A stretch of DNA of 64,000 nt, taken from the NCBI GenBank assembly GCA_027858965.1, contig JAQIBS010000167.1, positions 1 to 64,000 on the forward strand. The letters are read 5' to 3'. Below are positions 34,702-43,733 of this stretch, piece by piece. Under the pieces are notes generated by a model that saw only the letters and a program-made list of their open reading frames with translations, made no database searches and was not told where the DNA came from. How positions within the stretch are numbered: the first letter of the stretch is position 1; each line of letters begins with the position of its first letter. Position numbers and translations under genes: made by a program. The stretch is from Kiritimatiellia bacterium. Lineage in GTDB: Bacteria > Verrucomicrobiota > Kiritimatiellia > RFP12 > UBA1067.

Positions 34702-36453
34702 TTGGCGAAAAAAACACGAAAGATTGGTGAAGTGGCTACGGGGCTGTGGCAGGTGCGGGATGAAAACGGAGCTATTTTTGGGCCGGTGGATTTCAGTGCA
34801 TTAAAGAGCTGGGTTGCGGACGGACGAGTTTCGCCGGTCAGTGAAGTATCTTCAGATGGTGAAGAGTGGGTACTGGCTGTGTTGGTTAACGACTTTGAAA
34901 TGAATTGTGTGGCTGAGATTGAACCGGGATCTTTTTATGGGCCTATTCATCGTAAGGCAATGCGTGAACTTATTGCGGCTGGTTCGATATCTGCGGATGC
35001 GAAGGTTTACTGTAAAGATTCTAAAATTGAAGCTGCTTCGCAGCCTCACTCTGTTGAGGGAGTGGATCAGGGCGAATACGATGCTGTGTGCGTCCAGCTG
35101 GCAGCAGTAAAGGCAGACAAGGATGCTGTGGATTCTGAGCTGAAGAGTGATAAAGCCAGCATTGCGACCCTGCAGGGTGAAGCTGCCAATGACAAAGCGC
35201 TTATGAAATCACTGCAGGACGGGATTGCCAATGATAAAGCCTGCATTGAGACCCTGCAGGGTGAGATTGCTGAAGATAAAGTTCATATTGATGCATTGCA
35301 GGGTGAGATTACCAGAGGACAAAATTTCGTTGGCTCGCTTCAGGGAGAGGTTGCAAAGGAAAATGAGCGTATTGAATCGTTGCAAGGTGAGATAGTTGTA
35401 TATAAAAAGGAAATTTCTGAGCTCCAGAGTGCATTAGATGAAATAACTGGCAAATACCAGATGGAGATCTCTTCTCTTAATGAGGTGAATAACGGATTGA
35501 AATCTCAGGTGGATGCATTAGTAGGGGAACAGAGTGATTTCAGGGTTGAGATAGAGGCTTTACGTAAGAATAATCACGATCAGATTAAGTTGATTGAGGA
35601 GAGAGACCGGCTTTATGCAGCGGAGTTGAATGAGAAGGAGACAGCCAGCAACCTCAAGATTGAGAGTATGGTTTTGGAGCATGAATCTCTGATTAACAGG
35701 ATAAAGCATCAGTCGATTGAGGAAATTCACAGTTTGCAGGCCTCCAATTTATGTTTGCAGGAAAGTGCAAAATCTTTAAACAACGAGGTTAAAGAGTTGC
35801 AGGATGCCAGCCTGGCATTGGAAGATGAGAAACGAAAGATGGCTGCCGCGGTCCAGAAATCGGGACAATATTCTCTGAAAGAACATGAGATTCATGCAGA
35901 TGTGATTGCCGTGAAGGACCGGGAGATCTCTCAGCTGGTTCAGCGGATTGGTGAGTTGGAGCAGAGTAATCAGGGGTTGAAAGAGGAGTTTGTTAAGTAT
36001 GAAGAGCTGAAAACGCGCAACGGTTCGAATGATGTTGCGAAACGCAAGCTCGTTGTTATTAAGAATCTTTTTGCAGAGGCTGCCCTGCTATTAGAGGAGG
36101 AAGAGGACGGTTCGGTTGAGGCTGAGGGTGAGTCTGGCTCCAGTGATAGGGCGGGTGACGTTATTGAGCCTGAACTTTTGGACTATGAGGAGCTCCCCGT
36201 TGAAGAGTTGAAAGCAAAAAAGAACCCTCCGGTTGTGGTAAAGGATACGGTAAAAGAAAAAAAGGTATCGCGGAGTGTGCCTAAAAAGGCAAAAGAATCT
36301 AAGGCCAATGGAGAAAAGAAGTGGCCGTTTGGAAAAGGTAAAAAGAGCTTTAGTCAGGATTCTCTGGCCGAATTAGAGGCTCAGGCCCAGATGGAATTGC
36401 AGAGGATCTCCTCGTCACGGGATATTTCAGCAATATTTGAGAAGAAGAAGTGA
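34702..36453 (+). CDS. GYF_2-domain protein with a long coiled coil, paralogue 1
   Basis: About 583 aa if started at TTG 34702, which gives MAKKTRK, like the MAKSNKE start of the next gene, with AGGGG upstream. An in-frame ATG at 34585 is the alternative (622 aa). A GYF_2-like domain is near the N-terminus (NGAIFGPVDFSALKSWVADG) and a second (GSFYGPIHRKAMRELIAAGS) follows. A long coiled coil starts at about residue 140, beginning with six exact 14-residue repeats (type DKAxIxxLQGEIAx, DNA 35149-35400). The C-terminus is Lys-rich. No signal or membrane segment. Probably a cytoplasmic scaffold; function unknown. Confidence 0.7.
   Translation: MAKKTRKIGEVATGLWQVRDENGAIFGPVDFSALKSWVADGRVSPVSEVSSDGEEWVLAVLVNDFEMNCVAEIEPGSFYGPIHRKAMRELIAAGSISADAKVYCKDSKIEAASQPHSVEGVDQGEYDAVCVQLAAVKADKDAVDSELKSDKASIATLQGEAANDKALMKSLQDGIANDKACIETLQGEIAEDKVHIDALQGEITRGQNFVGSLQGEVAKENERIESLQGEIVVYKKEISELQSALDEITGKYQMEISSLNEVNNGLKSQVDALVGEQSDFRVEIEALRKNNHDQIKLIEERDRLYAAELNEKETASNLKIESMVLEHESLINRIKHQSIEEIHSLQASNLCLQESAKSLNNEVKELQDASLALEDEKRKMAAAVQKSGQYSLKEHEIHADVIAVKDREISQLVQRIGELEQSNQGLKEEFVKYEELKTRNGSNDVAKRKLVVIKNLFAEAALLLEEEEDGSVEAEGESGSSDRAGDVIEPELLDYEELPVEELKAKKNPPVVVKDTVKEKKVSRSVPKKAKESKANGEKKWPFGKGKKSFSQDSLAELEAQAQMELQRISSSRDISAIFEKKK
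35149..35400 (+). repeat. Six in-frame 42-bp repeats (14-residue, two-heptad units)
   Basis: Units read DKASIATLQGEAAN, DKALMKSLQDGIAN, DKACIETLQGEIAE, DKVHIDALQGEITR, GQNFVGSLQGEVAK and ENERIESLQGEIVV. Each is exactly two heptads, so unit gain or loss keeps the coiled-coil register. Confidence 0.85.
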
Positions 36454-36514
36454 ATTGATAATAGCAGAGGAATCCGGTAAAATTCCGCTCTGTATCTATA
36501 AATTATAAAATCAT

Positions 36515-38092
36515 ATGGCAAAATCAAATAAAGAGTCTGGCTCTCAGCAATGGTTTCTTCGCACTGGAGTAAACGCTGAGTTTGGCCCAATAGAGAAAAA
36601 CGGCTTGCAGTTGTGGGCTGAGCAGGCCCGTATACTTCCCGGTCATGAAGTTTCCTCTGACAGAGTTAACTGGGTGTCTGCTACATCAATCGATTTTCTG
36701 GATATGAACTGGTTTATTGATGATGGCGATGGAGATTTGAAGGGGCCGTTGAATCATCTGGCTGCCGAGACTTTGATTAAGAACGGTAAGTTTTCTGAGG
36801 GCGCACGTATTATCGCCGCAGATCAGATTGATGCTCCTAGGAGTGAATCCGAGGAAAAACCGCTGTTAGAGAAAAAGGTGGTGGTGGTGGCTCCTGTTGT
36901 ACTGGAAAAGAAAGAGAAGCCTAAGTCTGCCCCTGTGAAACTGGATTCCTTTGAACATGATGAACTTGATGGAGAACGTGATGCGGCTAAAGCGATGCTC
37001 TCTGCGATGAAGCTTGAACAGGAGCAAACGAAGAAAAAGGCCCAGGAGCTTGAGCTCAAAGTAAAACAGCTGGAAAAACTTCTGAGACAATCTAAGAATG
37101 AACAGAAGCAGCTGGAAGAACGTTATGTCAGCAGTGATGATCACCAGTCGCTGGTAACGGAAAACACGGCATTGCGTCGTGAATTGAATGGTGTTAAGAA
37201 GCGCTCTGATGATTTGCAGGAGGCTGGCCGTGAAAAAGAGGTGCAGATTGAGCGATTGAAGAGAGATGTTGCTGACAAAAACAAGAAGTTGGCCGTAAGC
37301 GAACAAACGATCATGGATGTTGTAAAGGCCCGTGAGAGTGCCTTGCAGCAATGCAGGGAGAGCGAACGCTCCTTTGCCCGTTTATTGAGCGATGCTAATA
37401 AAAGAGATATTGATTATAAAACGAAGATTGAGGCGTTGAAGAAAACGAGTACATTGAGCCCCGAGGCAACGAGTCGTTTTTACAGTGATCAAAATGCGGT
37501 CTTTCAGATTTTAAAGCGTGAGGCGGATTCAATTACGAAAAAATTGGAGGCTGAGAGAGAGCACCTGAATGCGCTTAAATCCATGGGAGCACGCCGACAG
37601 CAGGAGCTGCAAAATCAGCGACAGATCTTACAGAATCAGATTGGTAACAGTCCGCTTGAAATGACCAGTCGTGTGCTGCGGGAGCAGACAGTTGACCCCA
37701 ATGCGGTGAGAATTCGTTCGGAACTGGATAACTTGAAGATTGCTCATGAGCGTACTTGCCGTCGGGCAGAGGAACGCGAACGGGAGTTGAATCTTAAATT
37801 GAAGGTGATGCATTCGGATTGTAATAAGCTGATGGAGCAGTTGCTGGAGAAGGCAGAGGAGAGTCTTGTCAACCAGAAATTACAAGATCAGCTGGCTGAT
37901 TCGGAGCAGGCGTTGGTTGAAATTCGTCGGAATTATGAGGCGGAGCGTAAGCAGTTTATGGCCAACAATAATACTATGATAGCCCGGATTGATGAGCTGG
38001 AAAATGGAGTTAAGGGTGCGGTACCCGAAGTTGTTCAGTCATCAGAAGCTCGGGGCGTTAAGCTGGCTTCATGGATGTCATTTAAAAAATAA
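36515..38092 (+). CDS. GYF_2-domain protein with a long coiled coil, paralogue 2
   Basis: 525 aa, the same layout as the gene before it: two GYF_2-like segments (WFLRTGVNAEFGPIEKNGLQ; FIDDGDGDLKGPLNHLAAET) in the first 110 residues, a Lys/Pro-rich linker, then a coiled coil from about 150 to 500 (Glu/Lys/Gln-rich, breaking near STLSPEATSRFYSDQNAVF). No signal or membrane segment. It ends in ...SWMSFKK. The 61-base gap to its paralogue and shared strand imply co-expression. It lacks the tight 14-residue repeats. Function unknown; I infer a pair of filament- or scaffold-forming proteins. Confidence 0.7.
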   Translation: MAKSNKESGSQQWFLRTGVNAEFGPIEKNGLQLWAEQARILPGHEVSSDRVNWVSATSIDFLDMNWFIDDGDGDLKGPLNHLAAETLIKNGKFSEGARIIAADQIDAPRSESEEKPLLEKKVVVVAPVVLEKKEKPKSAPVKLDSFEHDELDGERDAAKAMLSAMKLEQEQTKKKAQELELKVKQLEKLLRQSKNEQKQLEERYVSSDDHQSLVTENTALRRELNGVKKRSDDLQEAGREKEVQIERLKRDVADKNKKLAVSEQTIMDVVKARESALQQCRESERSFARLLSDANKRDIDYKTKIEALKKTSTLSPEATSRFYSDQNAVFQILKREADSITKKLEAEREHLNALKSMGARRQQELQNQRQILQNQIGNSPLEMTSRVLREQTVDPNAVRIRSELDNLKIAHERTCRRAEERERELNLKLKVMHSDCNKLMEQLLEKAEESLVNQKLQDQLADSEQALVEIRRNYEAERKQFMANNNTMIARIDELENGVKGAVPEVVQSSEARGVKLASWMSFKK

Positions 38093-38132
38093 GGAAGACC
38101 GGTTGATCTTTATTCAATCGGATGAGATATAA

Positions 38133-38843
38133 ATGAGTTCTGAGAATGATAAAGTGATTGTGCATGGAATACCCGGGGAGGGAGCCCGTGCCAAAGGTGT
38201 TATAAAAGGGATAATTCCTCTTTTGCTAAGTATCTTCCTCTTTGGTTTATTCTCGGGGATAATACTGCCTGTTAAGGCAGCCGGGGTTGTATTGATCGGG
38301 TTTGTTGCTGTTTTTGTGGTTATGCTGTGGATGGCGTATAATTCCTATAGTGGGGTTGAATCATATTTTAAAGGGGCTCGCGGAGAAGAAATTGTTGCGG
38401 TTTGGCTCTCATCCCTGCCTGATGCTTATCATGTTTTTCATGATGTAGATGTGAGAGGAAGTGTCTCTCTTGATCATCTGGTGGTTGGTCCGGCTGGTAT
38501 TTTTGTTATTGAAACAAAGTTTTGGTCTGGTCGTGTGACCAGTGATGGATCATCTCTTCTTGTTGACGGGATTTCGCCCAGTCGCTCTCCCCGTGCTCAG
38601 GTGATGGATGAGGTGCAATCACTGGCTGGATTTCTCTCTCAGAAGATGAGCGATCGGCCGGTTGTAACTCCGGTAGTTTGTTTTGCTGGTAATACACTGG
38701 TTGTTGAGGGTGGCGGAAATAGTATTTTATTGGGGGATGTTGCCGTATGCAATGTCAATGATCTTTGTGATTTGATCACAAAGGGTGGCGAAGTTCTTTC
38801 AGCTGTGGATATCGAAAGATTTATTAAATTATTGGAGTATTAA
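38133..38843 (+). CDS. Membrane-anchored NERD-domain protein
   Basis: 236 aa. Two membrane segments lie at about residues 20-42 and 45-68. Then comes a NERD (nuclease-related) domain: GARGEEIVAVWLSSLPDAY, VFHDVDVRGSVSLDHLVVGP, GIFVIETKFWSGRV. The residues resembling the restriction-endonuclease core (D of LDHLVVG, E-T-K of VIETKFW) are intact, so it may be catalytic on the cytoplasmic face. It sits 40 bases after the second coiled-coil gene and 4 bases before the protease gene, suggesting one operon. Confidence 0.85.
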   Translation: MSSENDKVIVHGIPGEGARAKGVIKGIIPLLLSIFLFGLFSGIILPVKAAGVVLIGFVAVFVVMLWMAYNSYSGVESYFKGARGEEIVAVWLSSLPDAYHVFHDVDVRGSVSLDHLVVGPAGIFVIETKFWSGRVTSDGSSLLVDGISPSRSPRAQVMDEVQSLAGFLSQKMSDRPVVTPVVCFAGNTLVVEGGGNSILLGDVAVCNVNDLCDLITKGGEVLSAVDIERFIKLLEY

Positions 38844-38847
38844 ATAT

Positions 38848-41082
38848 ATGAAAAACTTAAGTTTATTATTAGTTTGCCTTTTATTTTTGCCTGTTTTCGG
38901 TGTGCGCGGAGTCGCTGTTAAGAATGAGCCGGTTCCTCAGGATTACTATGGCGCAATCTCAAAAAAGCTGGCTCGGGCATTGTCTATGGGGCATGTCTCA
39001 CAAAAACCTTTGACTGATAATGTCTCGCGTCAGGCATGGACAAATCTTCTGGATTTATTTGATTTTGACCGGTGCTATTTTTTGCAGAGTGATATTAATT
39101 CATTTACCAATGTTGAAGAGAAGATTGATAATATGATTAAGGATGGGAATGTATCTTTTCCTTATCAGGTTTACTCCGTTTTTCTGCATCGTGTACAGGA
39201 TCGTTATAATTTTGTTACAAATCGGCTAAGTAAAGATTTTGATTTTGAGATTGATGAAGACTATACGATCAGACGTAAGGACGTTGCTATCTGGCCTGCT
39301 GATCAGAAGGCGCAGGATGAACTCTGGCGTAAGCGCATGAAGAGTGATCTTCTGGGTATGATTCTCAGTCGGGAACTGGCTGAGTCTGCTTCCACAAATA
39401 AGAGTGTTGCCGCTGTTAAGAGTGCTGCTGTTACGAATACACTTTCCGCTGCTGGCGAGAGTACCAATTCTGTTAAGTCTGCTGACAGTGCCGCTCCTAA
39501 AAAACCGCCATTGACGCCTGCCGAGAATATCGCAAAGCGTTATAAGCAATATGTGCAGATTATTGAGGATATGGATGAAGAGGCAATTCTGCAGCGTTTT
39601 CTGAGTGCCGTTTCTCATGCGTATGATCCACATACTGACTATATGTCTCCAATGCGCAAAGAGGACTTTGATATTGACATGAATCTTTCCCTGTGCGGAA
39701 TTGGTGCTTCGCTTCGTACAGAGGATGGTATGGCCAAGATTATGGGGATTATACCGGGCGGCCCGGCTGACAAAGATAAACGTGATATCCGCTTGACCAA
39801 TGGCGACAAAATTATTGGTGTAGGGCAGGATGATGACCCGATTGAGGATATTGTGCATTTGCCCCTCAGTAAGTCGGTGCGCAAGATCAGGGGCAAGAAG
39901 GGAACCAAGGTTGTTCTTGAGGTTATACCCGCTTCTGATCCAAGTGGTACTACCACTAAGATGGTTGATTTGATCCGAGACAATGTTAAACTTGAAGAGC
40001 AGGCTGCCACCGGACATGTTTCACGTGTGACGCTTGATGATGGACAGCAGCGTAAGATTGGTGTTGTGAGACTACCTACTTTTTATGCCACAATGGATAA
40101 ACGTCTAGGGCAGCCGGGCTTCAGAAGTGCTACTGTGGATATCGCAAAATATATCGCTAAATTTAATAGCGAAGATGTGGAAGGCATGATTTTAGATCTC
40201 AGAAATAACGGGGGTGGGTCTTTGAGAGAGGCTATCAGTCTGACCGGTTTATTTATTCGCAGCGGTCCGGTTGTTCAGGTTCGCGAATCGAATAGAATTT
40301 TGGTTATGCCTGTTCCTAATATTGATGGAGCGCTTTCATTCAGGAAACCGGTTGCGGTTCTGATTAATCGTGCGAGTGCATCTGCTTCCGAGATTGTGGC
40401 AGGCGCATTACAGGATTATGGTCGTGCGATTATTATTGGTGACAGTAAGTCTCATGGTAAGGGAACTGTTCAGACGGTGCTTCCACTGGGATCACAGAAA
40501 TACGGTTCACTTAAAGTGACTACGGCAAGTTTTTACAGGATCAATGGTGCCTCAACCCAGCTTAAGGGAGTTCACTCTGATATTGTGATTCCCTCAAAGC
40601 TTGAGGGACTTGATATTGGCGAGGATAAGCTGGGAGGGGCTTTGCCCTGGACTGAGGTTGAACCGGCTATGTTTGTTCCTGTTTTTGATATGCACCAATT
40701 TACAACTGAGCTTAAGAAGAAGTCGGCAGAGAGACTGGCCGAAAACAAGAAGTATTTGCGTTACTGCAAGCAGGTTCACGGTTTTGAAGAGGCTTATGAA
40801 CGTAAGACGGTGCCTTTGCAGAGAGAGAGGCGCAAGAAGCTTATGGAAGCTGATCGTGCGTTAGGTGAAATGGATGATGAAAAGGTTGATGGGGTAGATT
40901 CTGTCTTGCTTCCCGATGATGCGCCAGCTGTCAAAGATGCAGACAAAGATGATATTGTTTTGACTGAGTCGATGAACATACTCTCTGATTTGATTGAAAT
41001 ATCAGGCGGAGCAGAAATGGATATAGAGACTGAAGGAGATCTGTCCACTAGATTGATGCAGATTTTCGGGGGTACTAAGTAA
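38848..41082 (+). CDS. prc: Carboxy-terminal processing protease (Prc/Tsp-type, S41)
   Basis: 744 aa from ATG 38848 (GGAG upstream), where a signal peptide (LSLLLVCLLFLPVFGVRG) begins; an open frame from 38785 overlaps the NERD gene. The N-terminal Tsp domain has NVSRQAWTNLLDLFDFDRCY. A PDZ domain (about 290-375) has LCGIGASLRTEDGMAKIMGI and GDKIIGVGQ. The S41 core has MILDLRNNGGGSL, the Ser in NRASASASEIVAGAL and the Lys in SHGKGTVQTV. It is periplasmic, and relatives process lipoproteins and penicillin-binding proteins. A Ser/Ala/Lys-rich insert (about 190-215) separates Tsp and PDZ parts. Confidence 0.92.
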   Translation: MKNLSLLLVCLLFLPVFGVRGVAVKNEPVPQDYYGAISKKLARALSMGHVSQKPLTDNVSRQAWTNLLDLFDFDRCYFLQSDINSFTNVEEKIDNMIKDGNVSFPYQVYSVFLHRVQDRYNFVTNRLSKDFDFEIDEDYTIRRKDVAIWPADQKAQDELWRKRMKSDLLGMILSRELAESASTNKSVAAVKSAAVTNTLSAAGESTNSVKSADSAAPKKPPLTPAENIAKRYKQYVQIIEDMDEEAILQRFLSAVSHAYDPHTDYMSPMRKEDFDIDMNLSLCGIGASLRTEDGMAKIMGIIPGGPADKDKRDIRLTNGDKIIGVGQDDDPIEDIVHLPLSKSVRKIRGKKGTKVVLEVIPASDPSGTTTKMVDLIRDNVKLEEQAATGHVSRVTLDDGQQRKIGVVRLPTFYATMDKRLGQPGFRSATVDIAKYIAKFNSEDVEGMILDLRNNGGGSLREAISLTGLFIRSGPVVQVRESNRILVMPVPNIDGALSFRKPVAVLINRASASASEIVAGALQDYGRAIIIGDSKSHGKGTVQTVLPLGSQKYGSLKVTTASFYRINGASTQLKGVHSDIVIPSKLEGLDIGEDKLGGALPWTEVEPAMFVPVFDMHQFTTELKKKSAERLAENKKYLRYCKQVHGFEEAYERKTVPLQRERRKKLMEADRALGEMDDEKVDGVDSVLLPDDAPAVKDADKDDIVLTESMNILSDLIEISGGAEMDIETEGDLSTRLMQIFGGTK

Positions 41083-41102
41083 GCAGCAATTGCATGTAAA
41101 AA

Positions 41103-41110
41103 GGGGGGGG
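41103..41110 (+). promoter_or_regulatory. Eight-G Shine-Dalgarno of dapF
   Basis: A pure G8 run lies 2 bases before ATG 41113 and is the only candidate ribosome binding site. Its length makes it slippage-prone, and length changes would alter dapF translation without affecting the protein. Confidence 0.5.
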
Positions 41111-41112
41111 AT

Positions 41113-41952
41113 ATGAAAATTAAATTTTTGAAGATGCATGGTGCAGGTAATGATTTTGTTTTGATTGATGATCGTCAGGAGCATGTTCCCTGGGAGGATC
41201 ATTTTCGGATGGCAGCTTTGGCCAGTCGCCGCACCGGTATTGGGTGCGAAGGCATTATTCTTGTGCAGGAATCGGATAAAGCTGATTTTAAGATGAGGTT
41301 TCTTAATCCCGATGGCACTGAAGTGGAGCTGTGCGGGAATGGATCGCGTTGCGCAGCGGCGTTTGCTTATTCAATTGGAGCAGCTGGGAAAGAGTTGACG
41401 ATTGAGACAACCTTTTGTGGGTTGATCGGTGCGAAAATCACTGATAAGGGAGTTTGTGTCTGGATGCCGGAGCCGACGCATCGCGAGTATGGTCTTGAGC
41501 TTAATGTTGGCGATGAAATAATTAAAGGTGATTTTATTAAAATGGGTGTTCCTCATCTGGTGGTGCAGGTGCCTAATGTCAATGTCGTGGATGTGGATGC
41601 GTTAGGTCGTGCTCTGCGATTGCATCCTGTTTTCGAGCCGGGTGGAACCAATGTTGATTTTGTGACCTTCCGTGCGCCTAGCCGCATGACAATGCGGACC
41701 TATGAACGTGGTGTTGAGGCTGAGTCCGGTGCTTGTGGAACAGGGGCTGTTGCATGTGGCGTTGTTGCCGTTGAAACCGCTGGGTTCACATTGCCGATCA
41801 AGGTGAAAACGCCCTCTGGATTTGATATTATGGTGGGTGGTGACTGGCGTAAATGCAAGTGTACCGGCTTGACACTGACTGGCCCTGTTAAATTTGTGTA
41901 TGAGGGCGTGATTGATCTGGATGAGCTTGAAATGGGCGGCGATGTTGATTAG
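41113..41952 (+). CDS. dapF: Diaminopimelate epimerase
   Basis: 279 aa. Both catalytic Cys blocks are present: MELCGNGSRC-type wording as VELCGNGSRCAAAFAY, and VEAESGACGTGAVACGVVAV. The start FLKMHGAGNDFVLIDDRQE is diagnostic. It interconverts LL- and meso-diaminopimelate, feeding lysine and the peptidoglycan peptide made by the Mur enzymes. It follows prc closely (30 bases) with an unusual G8 ribosome binding site. Confidence 0.96.
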   Translation: MKIKFLKMHGAGNDFVLIDDRQEHVPWEDHFRMAALASRRTGIGCEGIILVQESDKADFKMRFLNPDGTEVELCGNGSRCAAAFAYSIGAAGKELTIETTFCGLIGAKITDKGVCVWMPEPTHREYGLELNVGDEIIKGDFIKMGVPHLVVQVPNVNVVDVDALGRALRLHPVFEPGGTNVDFVTFRAPSRMTMRTYERGVEAESGACGTGAVACGVVAVETAGFTLPIKVKTPSGFDIMVGGDWRKCKCTGLTLTGPVKFVYEGVIDLDELEMGGDVD

Positions 41953-42025
41953 CTTTGTATCCATGACGCGTATTATTAAAATTGGGTTGCGGATAAGTGC
42001 CGTACAGATTTCAGGTGAATTATAG

Positions 42026-42787
42026 ATGAATCGCATATTGGTTGAAGCGCAAGAGATAGATTCCAGCGGAAAAGTGATATTGAACGGCATTCGTGCTGAG
42101 CATATCAGGAATATTCTTAAAGCAGAACCTGGTAAAATTCTTAAAACAGGAACTCTTAACGGTAGAAGTGGAACATCCACAGTTGTTGCAATCTCCCCAG
42201 AGGAGGTTGTTCTGCAGAGTTCTCATACTGTTGACTCACCTGAGCCATGGTTTGATCTGATTTTGGCATCTCCCCGTCCTTTGGTTCTGAAAAGGCTCTG
42301 GCCGCAGCTGGCGGCCTTCGGTGCCCGCAAAATTATATTGGTTAATGCCTCTAAGGTAGAGAAATTTTATTTCAGCAGTCAATGGGTTGAAGAGAGCAGT
42401 GTTAGACCATTGCTGATTGAAGGTGCTGTTCAGGCAGGTTTGACTCATATTCCTGAGTTTTCAGTAAAGATGCAGTTTAAAATCTTTATGGAAGATGAAC
42501 TGGATCTTATGTTTCCTGAATCCAGGCGTCTGCTTGCTCATCCAGGTGTAGCAACCAGGCTTGATAGTGTTTATGATAAAAGCGTGTACCCCTTGATTGC
42601 CATCGGGCCTGAGGGTGGCTGGACGGATTATGAATTGAATATGTTTTCGGAACACCGCTTTAGTCGCTTTTCTTTAGGAGAGAGAATCTTACGCAGTGAT
42701 ACAGCCTGTATCTCTTTGATATCAGTGCTGGATTACTGGCGTAATGTGGAGGAAAAATATTTTGATAAAAAGAAACAAACAGTTTAA
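42026..42787 (+). CDS. rsmE: 16S rRNA m3U1498 methyltransferase RsmE
   Basis: 253 aa of the SPOUT superfamily. A PUA-like N-terminal domain is followed by the knotted domain: LILASPRPLVLKRLWPQLAA, FGARKIILVNASKVEKFYF, IAIGPEGGWTDYELNMF and FSLGERILRSDTACI (the AdoMet-binding knot). The length and the IGPEGG/LGERILR pair are diagnostic of RsmE. Its end overlaps the next methyltransferase gene. Confidence 0.92.
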   Translation: MNRILVEAQEIDSSGKVILNGIRAEHIRNILKAEPGKILKTGTLNGRSGTSTVVAISPEEVVLQSSHTVDSPEPWFDLILASPRPLVLKRLWPQLAAFGARKIILVNASKVEKFYFSSQWVEESSVRPLLIEGAVQAGLTHIPEFSVKMQFKIFMEDELDLMFPESRRLLAHPGVATRLDSVYDKSVYPLIAIGPEGGWTDYELNMFSEHRFSRFSLGERILRSDTACISLISVLDYWRNVEEKYFDKKKQTV

Positions 42788-43571
42788 AGATTTTAAAGGA
42801 AGCCGAAACAAGACGAGCGTTTCTACGGAACGTGGTGACTGGATATATGGTCGGCGTCCTGTGATTGAGGTTATTGACTCCAAGGCGCGTCACATTTATG
42901 AGGCTGTTTTACCGCGTGCTGGTAAAGATAAGCCGGAGGTTGCTCACATTAGAGCCTCTGTTCTGGAGAGAGGAATCCCCTATAAATTGATGGAACGTGA
43001 GGAGCTGGATGATCTTTGTAAAGGAGGAAATCATCAGGGGGTGGCGCTTCGAACCGGTGGTTTTCCCTATATATCTTTTGAGCAGATTATCCATGATGTC
43101 AAAGAGGATGCGAACGCTATGGTCCTGCTGCTGGATCATATCGAAGATCCGCAGAATATCGGTTCGCTGCTGCGCTCGGCTAATGCAGCCGGAGTGACCG
43201 GGGTGGTAATACCGGAGGATAGGGCGGCCGGGGTTACCCCGTCTGCTGTACGTGCCTCTGCCGGTGCATCTGAGTACATGAGGGTTGCCAAAGTTGTGAA
43301 CCTTGTCCGGGCTATTAAGAGTTTACAGGCCGAAGGGGTCTGGGTCAGTGCCCTGGATATAGGAGATGACAGCCGTGATTATACCGGGGTGGATTTTAAA
43401 GGCCGGGTTGGTCTGGTTGTCGGCAGCGAAGGAAAAGGGGTTTCGCGCCTGGTTCGTGAAACATCCGATTTTGTGGCATCTCTTCCCATGCTTGGGAAAG
43501 TGGCATCGCTTAATGCCGGTGTAGCCGGTGCGGTTGCCATGTATGAAATTCTGCGTCAGCGCGAAGCGTAG
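42762..43571 (+). CDS. rlmB: TrmH/RlmB-type 23S rRNA 2'-O-methyltransferase
   Basis: 269 aa from TTG 42762, which has GGAGG at ideal distance; ATG 42744, 18 bases earlier, is the alternative. A substrate-binding region (WIYGRRPVIEVIDSKARHIY; GNHQGVALRTGGFPY) precedes the SPOUT domain with LLDHIEDPQNIGSLLRSANA, GLVVGSEGKGVSRLV and VASLNAGVAGAVAMYEIL. This is the SpoU/RlmB pattern (Gm2251-type). The gene overlaps rsmE by 26 bases in another frame, so translation is coupled. Confidence 0.88.
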   Translation: MIKRNKQFKDFKGSRNKTSVSTERGDWIYGRRPVIEVIDSKARHIYEAVLPRAGKDKPEVAHIRASVLERGIPYKLMEREELDDLCKGGNHQGVALRTGGFPYISFEQIIHDVKEDANAMVLLLDHIEDPQNIGSLLRSANAAGVTGVVIPEDRAAGVTPSAVRASAGASEYMRVAKVVNLVRAIKSLQAEGVWVSALDIGDDSRDYTGVDFKGRVGLVVGSEGKGVSRLVRETSDFVASLPMLGKVASLNAGVAGAVAMYEILRQREA

Positions 43572-43733
43572 TTTTAAACTACGAAATACACGAATGACAC
43601 GAAATAATCACGACGCGGAGATTTTCCCGCAAAGGCACAAAGAAGAAATCAAAGCCTTCTTTTTCGTGAGTTTGGCGTTTTTCGTAGTTAATAACTCAAT
43701 GTATTCTGTGCCTCTATTGTAAAATAAGTTTAG
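43572..43733. repeat. Inverted-repeat filler between rlmB and the GH20 gene
   Basis: AACTACGAAA at 43578-43587 faces TTTCGTAGTT at 43680-43689, around CACGAA- and CAAAGGCACAAAG-type wording like that at 47521-47549. It looks like a dispersed non-coding repeat. Confidence 0.5.

Noticed and set aside
39226..40017. 263-aa open frame on the minus strand
   Set aside because: Antisense to the Prc-type protease gene, which has clear family motifs.
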